Assembly (NCBI RefSeq): GCF_003473485.1
Contig: NC_053042.1
Location: 45,285,762-45,349,761 of the forward strand
Source of the DNA: Medicago truncatula
Lineage: Eukaryota > Streptophyta > Magnoliopsida > Fabales > Fabaceae
Length of the DNA: 64,000 nucleotides
Direction: 5' to 3'
Part shown: positions 36,101 to 46,498 of the stretch, in pieces
Layout: the number at the start of each line of letters is the position of its first letter
How positions within the stretch are numbered: the first letter of the stretch is position 1
Notes under the pieces: generated by a model
Seen by the model: only the letters and a program-made list of their open reading frames with translations
Told to the model about the DNA's origin: nothing
Databases searched by the model: none
Translations under genes and position numbers: made by a program

Positions 36101-39100
36101 AATATAACCACCAGTTTTTCTTCCAGCAAGAACATCCATTAGTGTGGTTTTTCCAGCACCAGTTACACCAACTAATGCCGTTAGTACTCCAGGCCTGAAA
36201 GCACCACTTACATCTCTTAGTAATTGGAGTCTACCCTCTTCAATTCCTTGTTTTTTCATTTCCTGAAATGAAAACACCATTAAGACATCATAAAGGCAAC
36301 AAGAGGAATAGTGTAAAAGGTGAAAGTGGATAACCAAAAAGATATTTCTCACTAGTAGGAATATAGAGCAGTGAAAAACAATGCTGAAGTGCATTATAAT
36401 TGGAGATGATTAAAATGAAGGTAGAGAGCGCAGAACTTACGGCTGGCATATTGATGTAGTAATTTACGCGATCAAATGCAAGTGATTGTGGCCTGAAAGG
36501 TAACACCATCCCCCTCTTGGTTGTTGCAGTGTCTGCTTTGAGAATTGGACTCTCTAAGGTATTTCTTTCTGCCATTTCAATGCCTGCATATAATCATTTT
36601 ATTTTATTAGTTTGGATTTGAACATGAAGTATATTATGCTAACAGATACTTGGTGTGAATATTAAAAACACCACAAATCCTAGGAGTGCGTGAATAGAAT
36701 AATCATTTCAAACTACGCAGGACAAAAATACGCATTCTTATGAAACCAGCTTGATCGAAGAATGAATCAAGTATTTATCTCGCAGCTTGCTATGATATAT
36801 AATAGTTATATTCCAGGAGTAAGTTAGTTGACATGTTAGTACCTTACCAGAAAGAAGTTCAGGGCTGTTTGGTTTTACAAAACGTTTCTTATTTTACTAC
36901 AAATATGAAACTGTCACTTTGTTTTCCTTATGTTTTCTATATTCAAATATTTGTACATGAAAAGTAAAAAATAAAGAAAAGGCTGTTTTTACCATTCATT
37001 GTTCAAATTTAAGAATATATGAGACAAAATGAAAATACTGTGCCCCTTTTGTAAAAACATCTCTTCCAATCAAACTGACATTTAGTTCCTAAAAACAAAA
37101 ATCTTTTTACACATTTGACAAAAAAGAAAAGGGTAAGGTGTAATTACTTTCCAACAATTTAGATTTTGAAGCATAACTCTCATTTGTTGCTTCCTTTTTC
37201 TCATTTTCCTCTTCTAGAGCAATGGATTTAGAATCTCCAAATGCTGCAATTTAACTTTTAGACCTTGTTAGAGATGGTTTTATAGCAGAAACAGAATCAG
37301 AAATAAGCAGTATGGAGACTTACGATTCAAAAATGTGAGGGCGATGATAAAACAAATGTTGAAGAGCAGTGAAAAGCCTAAGAGAGCACCAATACAAATC
37401 CAGTACCAATAATCTTCTGTAAACATGCTTCTAGCCTTGAGAAGAGCCTTCCCAACTGTAGGTTCAGGAATTCTTGGATCTAAATTTGGCTGTAAAGCAT
37501 CATTGAATATATTTGACTTTAATCATATCTATCTTAAAAGTCAGTATAAAAAGTTTCACACTAATGCATCAAAATTAATATCATATGATGAAATCCTAGA
37601 GTTTTTTTTCATATGTTAAGGATCTTACTGCACTCCATCTTTTGTCAAGGAACTCATTGATGGCAATAGCATTCTGACCATACATCATAGGAGAAGCATA
37701 ATAGCCCCATATCATCCATGGTTCAATGTCATCTGTAAAGGACATTATTAAAGTTGCTTGAGCCATTGTTCTATACCTTGTTTTTTGTCATGCATATTTA
37801 ATTTGACTGATGAAGTTTATTAGGTGCAAAAGAATAAATAATGCTCACCTCTGGCGATAATGAAGCCACCAAGTAAGAAAACAAGTAGCAGCATAAAGGT
37901 GCCAAATGTACTTGCTACAACCATTGTTCTTCCAAGAGCAGCAATGAATCGGAACAGAGATAGACCCATTTGATGAACGCAGAAGAATGCTAATAACTGA
38001 CGAAAAAATCTGTTACAGTTGTACAAAATCAGTCTTGAATCAGATAATTCTCGCTACTGGCAAGTCGACATAAAACAAAGAAACTATAAAAGTGTATCAA
38101 CCAATTCAACAAAAATTGTGAATTTTCATACCTACTTGCAGCTGGAGCAAACCCTATGGTATAATAAGTAAGGACAACCCATAATCCTGACTCCAGAAAA
38201 GAGAGAGGGATTCTAAGGATCCATATGGGAAGTGCAAAAGCCCAAGCAGGATAAAATAACAAATCTCTCTGCTTGAAGAAAACAGGAAGTCTAAAAATAG
38301 TCATTGCAAGCTCAGCCATTCCATTGAACATTATATTAATCAAACTGAAGAATAATGCACCATAAAATTTTCTCCCATCTTCAAGATGACCATATTTCAT
38401 TTCTGTTCTAAAAAACACTGTCATAGCAATCAAAGACATGATCATGATCTGAGTAGTCTTAAATATATATATAAAAGCGCTACGCTTTGTCAGTAGCCAC
38501 TCTCTTGCAAAACATGCCTTGAAGAGTTCTAGTTTTGAGATTCCAAATTTATCCTTAACCAATGCAGCAGGATGAGTTTTCGCACGGTCATAAGGAACAC
38601 CTAGCTCTTCAGAAAGCTGTTGTCCAATGCTATAATTGTTGAAGTGAGTTACAAACTCGGGAACGCTGATATAATGGTATGTTTTGTCCCTTATGAACCA
38701 GTACTGCTCTTGATCCTTTCTAGAAGTAACCTCTTGTAAGAAATCTGCAACTCCTTTCCTTTCCGGGCATTTGAATCCAACGCTCTCAAAAAAATTGAGA
38801 ACGTGTTCGCGAGGACCTTGGTAGACAATCTGACCTTCTGAAAGTAAGATTATGTCATCAAAAAGATCAAATGTTTCTGGTGCAGGTTGTAAAAGAGAGA
38901 TTATCATTGTAACATCCATGATATGAACTAGCTGTCTCAAGAATCTGACTATTTGGAAGGTTGTAGAACTATCTAGACCGGTCGAGATCTCATCCATTAA
39001 GAAAACTTTTGCAGGTCCTACCAGCATCTCACCTGCATTTTACACTGACACTGCTTGAGAAAATTGGACAAAGAAGAGCTTTTGAAAGACTTGTTCATAA

Positions 39101-42100
39101 CCAGTTTTCCACTTATTTCCTTAAATTCTTCAGATTGCTTATGAAAACAACTTACTTGAAAACATTATAGAAATAGCCTATATATAAACACGTATATGAT
39201 AACCTGCGTGCTTAATTAAGCCATTTATACAAACAAGGCCTAAGGTTAAATTAGTTTTTTTAGAAAATGTTTAAATTGACTGTTTTCACTGTATCTTGTA
39301 CAAATCTTTGAAAATATAATTAAACATGGACAATTTACAATTAAAAGTGAAAACAGAAAACGTTTTCTTAAACCAAACAGATCATAACGTTTTGTCGTTA
39401 GTAACATACCCGTAGTTAACCGCTTTTTTTCTCCCCCGGATATTCCCCTTCTCATCTCATCTCCCACCATAGTATCAGCACACATTTCCAATCCAAGAAT
39501 CTGAATCCATTTTCATTCATATCAGACATCAATAAATATTATAATGCTGAATGAAAGTATGGTAATCAAATAGAAACAAAGGCATCAAACCTTAAGAACA
39601 TAATCTGTGATCAAACTTGTTTCTTGACCTCTCATTGCTGTGGCTTTCATGAATGCATCTATATCTGGATCAGGTTTGATTCCTGCTTGCTTTTCTCTCC
39701 TTGTTGTTTCGACAAGTAGGTCATGCCTTGTTCCAACTCCCAAGCATCGTCCCGAAAAATCCAAAGTCTCTCTTACTGTCATCTCTCCATGATGAAGATT
39801 ATGTTGACTAATATATGCACATGTTCTTTGAGGAACAAATTCTGATAACTCATGACCACAGTAAGTGACTCTTCCTGATACCTATTATAGAAGGCCAATC
39901 ACAGTCAATGGTTTACCACATTCCTTAAAATGTGAAGCATTATGTTTTATGATGAATAATTCTTATATCAGCACATTGTTCCTTTTAGTTATATGTTAAT
40001 ACAAACAACTTTAACTTTTTGATTGGTTAATGTGTATAAATAAATGTCCTCAAGCATTATTTAAATCCATGAATCTTAAAATGATATGAAAATATGATTG
40101 CATTGTTTGTAAGAAACTTGAAATGGAGAAACAGAATGCCAACCAACCCTTAAATCTCTGTCCAGTTTAGCAGCAAGTGCCTGCAGCAGTGTAGTTTTTC
40201 CTGATCCAGGAGGTCCCAATAGCAATGTCACTCTGCTCAGTGTTTGAGAAAGATAAATATCAGAAGAAATATAAAAGTAAGCAATGCTATTATATCTTGT
40301 AAATATTGTTTGGTAGTATGGAGAAGAAATTATGAAGAAAGAAAATAAATAGAACCTATTATTTAGGTGTAACAGAAACCAAAGAGAAATAAAAATATTT
40401 TCGTCAACAGATAATTAAAGAAATTAATGTCAAAAAATTATGCATTGACATACACAATCAACTAGATCATCCATTTTAGAGACTTTTATTTTATTTTATT
40501 TATTTATATGATGGTAGAGACTAAAAACCTTAAAAAAACAACATAAATGATTTTTGGACACAAGTTTTTACATCAAACACCATATAAATATGCGGTTTCA
40601 ATTTACTTTGTATGATGATGAACAAAAAAAATGCATTAGCTCGATATGTATTTCATTTTCATACGATGACCACAAATGATAGCTTAATAAGATTCAATCT
40701 CTTATAAAATATTTAAAAAATTATGTCCAACATGCACGTAAAGAAAAAGTGACGTCTGACATACATGTCAACTTGTTTTTTGTCCAAATAACATCTTCCA
40801 AACAACAAAAATATATATGCCCCTTCCAGACAATTTGATTATGATTGAAGTGCTAGGGCTCAAATAGAAATATTCACCCTCAATTTGGACAAAACCCCAA
40901 AAATGTGTGGATCCCATACTAGTTTTATTCTCTCTTTCCACATCTCACATGTCACATACTATTCTTAAGCAACTTCTTTATTTATCAATCAAAAGCTCAA
41001 GGGGTGAAATGAACATTTTTCACATGTCAATCATAGAAAAATACATTATCCAAAAGAAAAAGAAAATAAAATTTTGAAGCTCAAGTGTTCAACCATAGTG
41101 AACAACTGAAATTTTTTATTTGGACTTTGATAGCATTTATATAATCTTTTTTCTTTTATGGTAAGTAAAGTCAACCTCATGTTAGTTTTCTAGTCAACAC
41201 CCAAAAAAAATATATATTGTGTTTAGTTTAGAAAAGTTTTTTTTAATAAAATAACATAAATATCTCAAACAAAATTGAAATGTGGCAAAAATATCGTAAT
41301 AAATAGTCTTTTGCGCACCCTAGTAAGTAAACTACTACTAATACAAACAATATAGACTTCAGTAGTTTTCAAAAATTCACGTGATTCTTTTTTGTCCCTT
41401 TTCATTTTCATCTCAATCAATCAAAATAGACTCTTTCAAGACTTTTCTCATCCAACAAAGTGTTAAGGAACAATTTAGAGAACCGAAGAAAATTCTTTGA
41501 AAGAGGAAGAGAGAAAGTTTCCGGTGAATAACCGGCCACATGATCAATTAAAGTATCACCGTGTAAACTGCAATAACCGAACCGAAAAACAAAAAACCAA
41601 ATAACACCAAAAACTCAAAACCGAAAATCGAAAAAAGAACCGCAATTTTAAGTGGATTTGATTGGTTTTCGGTTTTCATAGTATAAATCGATCAAATCTA
41701 AACCAAAATACTTATACTTGTATATATATATTATTATATGAATTTCTTTATTTATGAATGTTTCTTTAATTTTATTTTTTTTGTGGTGGTCGGGGTTTGA
41801 ACCCTGGACCAACTGAGTTAAACTCACGATGACAAATGTTTCTTTAATTTATGATCACGTAACTATTTTCTAGACTTATTTTTTTAATAGTATTGAATTT
41901 TTTTTCATTCTCTTAAGAAATATTATTAATATACGATTATGTAACTATTTTCGTTAATCTACTATTTTATTTGTTTTTGTTGCTTTTATTTTACATTTAT
42001 TCATCTTTTTTGTAACCTTACCTTTTTATGAATGTCATAAAATAATATATTTTTTAAAAAAAAATGAAAAAAAAAATACAATAATGAAAATAGAAAACCA

Positions 42101-44257
42101 ATCCAAACCAATTTTTTTTAATCAGGTTGGATTTTAAAAAACAAATAACAAAATTGAAAAAATTGAATCAAATTATTTTTCTTTCCAATACAATCCACGA
42201 ACACCCCTAATAAAACCTCGTTTAAAACTATAAGAAGAGCACATTCTAAAATTCAAACTCCACGCCATCAGACAAACTCATATGTCTTAATTAACCAAAA
42301 ACAAACATTCAACATATCAATGTGTATTTTCTGGTTCACCAATTTTGTTAAATTAAAAAGTGTACTGTGTAATGCAACCACATTAATAAATACTATGGAG
42401 TACTATTCACCAAAAAATAAACATTAATAAATATGGCCCCATCAATTACCTTGCTGGCCTGACAATTCCACTAACACCTTTTAGGATTTTGATGACACTT
42501 TTCTTTGAAGGTAGAAGCTTGATTGCTCCAAGTACTCCCTGTTTTTTTTTCCATAAACCATGAACAGAGAAAATATCGTTATGGTACAATACTTTTTTGA
42601 CAATTGCATGGACAACAACTAAGTTAAGGAGAATTATTAAATCTAGTGGTTGGAAAGGTAATGGGATGATACATGACCAATTTAATTTCATTTAATACTT
42701 TTTTGTTTTAATCTTTTGATATTTGATATAAGAATACTTTGTAATATAATATTCAATCAAGAGATAACTAAAATTTAGTTAAAAATAGTTTCAGTTAAGA
42801 TAGTCTTCTGTTACAAAATTAATGTATTTGTTCAAAATTTGGTTCAAATACTTGTTTTTTTTGACTCATTTTTGTTTAAATTTGGAGGGAGTACAAATTA
42901 TATTATTTTGATTTCATAAAATTCATATCTTTGTATAAATTCAAGATTACTGCAATGATAGAAAGTAAAAATATGTCAAGTAATTTCTTTTTCATTATTA
43001 ATTCGTTTCCAATTAGGGAAGATTGTAGAGGAGAGGGATAAGTTTGAGTGTTTGGCTATTATTAGTCCACTGAGCCTGATACATCTGACTTTGCTGCCTC
43101 TTCCACTGTTTATCAGTAATAATTGAATATGAATTGAAACCTATATAAGAATAGCTCCTATGATTTCAGGAAAAATGGTAAGAGAAAAATAAGAAAATAT
43201 TGTAATGAAATTATGATTTCCCCTCATATTTTTTCAATGAAGCCTTGACTATTTTTTTAGTGGATGGCATAAGTAACATAAATCTTAAACTATGCATAAA
43301 TTAATTTTAACTATTTAATCAATAAATTTTACAATATTAAATCTAAATAAAAAATAAAAAAAAAGTAGTAGTATTATTTTTATAGAGAGAGTAGCTAGGA
43401 TGGGTCAAAAAAGACAAACACAGTACTATAATTGGAATGGTGTAAGGTGACCACCTCCCATTGAGTAGTTAGCTGACAAAAAAGAGAGTTAGTAATACCT
43501 CAATCGCATTCATGGTGGAATTTACAAGTGTTGGTAATGCTCTGCTTCCATTAAATGCATCTCCTTCAACAAACAAGTTCTCAAATCTCACTTCAACTTT
43601 TGGTATATCTATATCAACCCTGAATCCAAACTAAAATATTTAAAGATCATATCCGTACACATATATTATACAATCCAAATTAAAATTAAAATTAAATCTT
43701 CTATATTACTACAATACATGATTCATGATTGATATATAAAAAATATATAGTCTTAAACATATGAAAAACATTGAAATTAATCTATATTGTTAATGAACGA
43801 GATAAAATAAAAATTGTTGTTTAGAAGATATATTATAAGAGAAATTAGGAAAGAGAATGAAAAACCTATGAATCCTCTCCCTCATCTTAAGGAGAAACTT
43901 TTCATTATCTTCTTCAATAGTTCTTAGTATACCATCCATGAGTTTATTCTTATCATGAATACCAAGCTTGGATATATCAACCTCTTCATAACTAAATCTC
44001 CCACTATCTATAGCTTGTTTCACAATGCTTTTCCTTAGCCTTTCAAAAGTAGGAAGCCTCTCTATGGCTGCCCACTTGAGCTCTTCTTCATCATCAATAT
44101 CTTCCTTCTTATTCTTCCTCTCAAACACTTGATCACCACTCCATACTTCAGCTGGAACACTTGTTGATGTCCAACTTCTACTACTTGAAGATCCAATGTT
44201 CATCCTTAGGCTGCTTATTGATCTCAAACCATCATCTTTATCTAACCCTTCCTCCAT
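33165..44257 (-). CDS. Full-size PDR-type ABCG transporter (20 exons)
   Basis: Exons (minus): 44257-43866, 43619-43499, 42538-42450, 40232-40148, 39881-39591, 39500-39410, 39032-38132, 38009-37849, 37732-37629, 37489-37324, 37243-37148, 36583-36441, 36262-35930, 35763-35473, 35382-35299, 35218-35085, 34960-34733, 34320-34149, 34032-33778 and 33434-33165. The sum is 4407 nt, 1468 residues, normal for plant PDR pumps. Order is NBD1-TMD1-NBD2-TMD2. NBD1 has Walker [10 protein letters not shown] (about 207), signature GISGGEKKR and Walker [17 protein letters not shown]2 has GVTGAGKTT (about 930), LSTEQRKR and [15 protein letters not shown] motifs [16 protein letters not shown] and [20 protein letters not shown] are intact. 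Such plasma-membrane pumps export terpenoids, phenolics, hormones or monolignols; the substrate cannot be told. All introns are GT-AG; intron 3 is 2.2 kb. No break is seen. Confidence 0.97.
33610..33686. mobile_element. 77-bp hAT-like MITE inside the last PDR intron
   Basis: The short element starts CAGAGCCGGCCCAGG and ends GGGCCGGCCTAG; the ends are inverted repeats sharing GCCGGCCCA. The 8-base direct repeat ACTATATT (33602-33609 and 33687-33694) flanks it, as expected for hAT insertion. It lies in the intron between 33435 and 33777 and does not touch splice sites. Confidence 0.75.
40233..42449 (-). other. PDR intron 3 (2.2 kb)
   Basis: This is the longest intron of the PDR gene, bounded by GTAATT (donor, 42449) and GAGCAG (acceptor, 40233). 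Apart from the SINE fragment it holds AT-rich sequence with no recognised gene. A GC-richer, purine-rich stretch lies at about 41480-41650. Confidence 0.8.
41777..41838 (-). mobile_element. Truncated SINE (family A) in PDR intron 3
   Basis: On the minus strand the segment reads CATCGTGAGTTTAACTCAGT, then jumps to the B box GGGTTCAAACCCCG and an A-rich tail. The region between the A and B boxes is lost compared with 25373-25510. It lies in the 2.2-kb third intron of the PDR gene. Confidence 0.65.
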
Positions 44258-44611
44258 TTTTGCTTGTGTTTGGAGTATTAATGAAAATTCTAATAGGTAG
44301 GTGTTGGTAGGGAAATTTTGATAGTAGTACCACAAAACTTTATGTGTGGAAGTTGGAAGGGTTGAGGTATTTTATTGTCTCCATAATTGGAAAGGATGTG
44401 ATGGATTAGATGAATGATAGTCCAATTGGTGAAGTGTCGTCCTATGTTTAATGTCAATTAAATAGTAATTGGTTTTAAAATAAAAATGACGCTAGACTTG
44501 AAAAAAAAATAAAAAAAATAAATTTACGGAGCCTAAAATTTGAATCTACATCAAACATGATAAGTCTCGACTAACTTAGTCAAACGAGACATCTATAGCT
44601 ATTTTGTTATT
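44258..44611 (-). other. PDR promoter region
   Basis: This is the upstream region of the PDR gene, ended on its far side by a MITE at 44612. No clear TATA box could be assigned with confidence. Confidence 0.35.
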
Positions 44612-44797
44612 GGGTATTGCTATAAAACATTCATGAAGGTGTGATTTAGCACTCAACACCTACGTGATAAAGACAAAAAAATCATTTCACTCTCTTTATT
44701 GATAATAAATACATATTAAAGAGAAATGATTTTTGTCTTTATCATATAGGTGTTTTGTGCTAAATCACACATTCATGGATGTTTTATAGCAATATGC
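44612..44797. mobile_element. Mutator-like MITE with long TIRs and 9-bp TSD
   Basis: The 186-base element is nearly a full hairpin. The left arm, TATTGCTATAAAACATTCATG through AAATCATTTC, is mirrored by GAAATGATTTTTGTCTTTATC through GTTTTATAGCAATA. Arms are about 75 bases with a short AT-rich loop. The 9-base direct repeat TTTGTTATT at 44603-44611 and 44798-44806 flanks it, typical of Mutator-type insertion. It lies about 350 bases upstream of the PDR start codon. Confidence 0.85.
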
Positions 44798-44908
44798 TTT
44801 GTTATTTACTTTAATGCTCACTTCTCAAAACTAAATGAAAAATGCTAGTATCTAACATTTATTTTTTAATTCAATCTCTTCTATTGAATAAAATTCATGT
44901 GACCCATA

Positions 44909-45078
44909 TTTTTTGGCTTTCGCATCAGTTTCCGATCCATCAAAGGTGAGCGACTAATCTGATTCGTGCGTAGAGGCATACACACTGGTCAAGTGTTAAT
45001 CCCCCTGGAAATCGAACCCGTATTCCTCAGATACGTCCTTGGAAGGAGCTCATTGCCACTAGAGTCTAAGCAACTTGG
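44909..45078 (-). mobile_element. SINE (family B), second copy, minus strand
   Basis: This is the same element as 12152-12338, with TTGGCTTTCGCATCAGTTTC at its tail side and CAACTTGG at the far end. The B-box region is slightly damaged (GGGTTCGATTTCC on the minus strand). The T-run tail is short. A clear target-site duplication was not found, so this copy is older than the first. Confidence 0.75.
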
Positions 45079-45539
45079 TTGAATCCATATAAATTTTAAC
45101 AAATGAAGAGAATAGATTATTATCATATTATCTTAATGACAATGCACACATGATTTTAGATAAATCCAAAATTCTTCCTATGTAATCTAACATACGATAT
45201 TTGCTTATCATTTTTAAAAGTTTATTATACGTGCGTGCATTTAAAATTATTTAATAAGTAATAATTTTGGATTAATCTGATAAATAAGAGATTTGATTTC
45301 ACCATTGAATTTCTTCGATCAAACTATTATATTAATGGCGATGTACATAAATTTAGATACATCCGCAACTCATAGCTATATCTAATGGCTATTCGGAAGC
45401 TCGGCTCTGGGAATGAAAAGAGGTCAGTGATAAAATCAAAACGTATTTTTTTTAAAAGAGCGATGTTCTATTTATATTTTTTAAAAGATAAATACAAAGT
45501 ATCGTATATATGCAGTACATCCAGAAGTGAAAATGACTA

Positions 45540-45664
45540 CCGTATACATGAGGAACCCCCACCTAACACCAAAATCAATCATGAGGAACCCCCACTCTTG
45601 ATGCCCATCCTTGAGGGAGGCCCAGCTCGTTTGAGCTGTTTGCACCCCCTCAGGGACGCCCCTG
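45540..45664. mobile_element. hAT-like terminal fragment
   Basis: The segment ends CCCTCAGGGACGCCCCTG, which read inwards begins CAGGGGCGTCCCTGAGGG, a terminus seen in many plant hAT-like elements. The partner end was not found. The words GAGGAACCCCCAC occur twice (about 45550 and 45583). No transposase frame. Confidence 0.4.
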
Positions 45665-46100
45665 GGTCCACGTTTCCTTATATATATATATTTTTAATAA
45701 AGTATTTTAAATAATCTAAATTCTTATTTGAATAACTAACTCAACTCATCAAAGAAAAAACTCAATAAAAAAATAGTACTAAATTTAACTTTATAATTAA
45801 TAAAATTTAAATATTTTTTATTTTGTGGAAACGCAAGATAACAAGCAGGAAAAAAAAAAGGGATAGTAAGTGAGGATACATTTATTTAAAAAAAAAACAC
45901 TACGGAAATGGGTTGGGGTAATTTTAAAAATTGAGTTTGAAGATTTTTCATGGAAGTTTCCTTTGTCAAGAACCGACACTATATTATTAATGGAAAGTCC
46001 AAAAATAGTGAAACTCCAACAAAAGCAGCGATGTTCATGTTTCGTTAGTTTCTCGTGACGCCATTGACACAAATTTATACTCCATCATCTTTAATTATTT
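45665..46100. other. Left flank of the FRS tandem array
   Basis: This is single-copy AT-rich sequence up to the array edge at 46100/46101. No gene is seen. The array starts at ACAGTTGTGCTATATGGTGC. Confidence 0.5.
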
Positions 46101-46228
46101 ACAGTTGTGCTATATGGTGCGACAAGCACCACACGAATTACACGAGAGAATGGCTGACCCCACCATCCAATTTCCTTTTTATATTATTTTTTTGATATTA
46201 ACATTAAAATGAATAAATAAACAAATAT

Positions 46229-46498
46229 ATGGCAGAGACAATCACGGCACACACTTTCTTCTCCATAACCTTATGTTCTGATTTTGTTCAACAACACAAA
46301 CTCACCGTTACCAACATTCACCGCCGTTTTCAAACTTCCTTCTCCATAACCTTGTTGTCTCTGTTCCGCAATTGTTGTCGTCATTCTCGTTGTGGTTGTC
46401 ATCGCACTACTATCTCTGCATATCAACCTGCTACTGCCTCTGTTTATCAGCATTGCTACTCTAGCCTCAACCATCAATTGAAATATGATTTTCCCTAA
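46229..46498 (+). other. 89-codon upstream ORF overlapping the FRS start, unit 1
   Basis: An open frame in the FRS leader begins MAETITAHTFFS and ends 14 bases after the FRS ATG at 46485, in another frame. It resembles no known domain. If the transcript starts upstream of 46229 it would repress translation of the main frame; if transcription starts later it is irrelevant. It is repeated exactly at 51822-52091 and 57416-57685. Confidence 0.45.
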
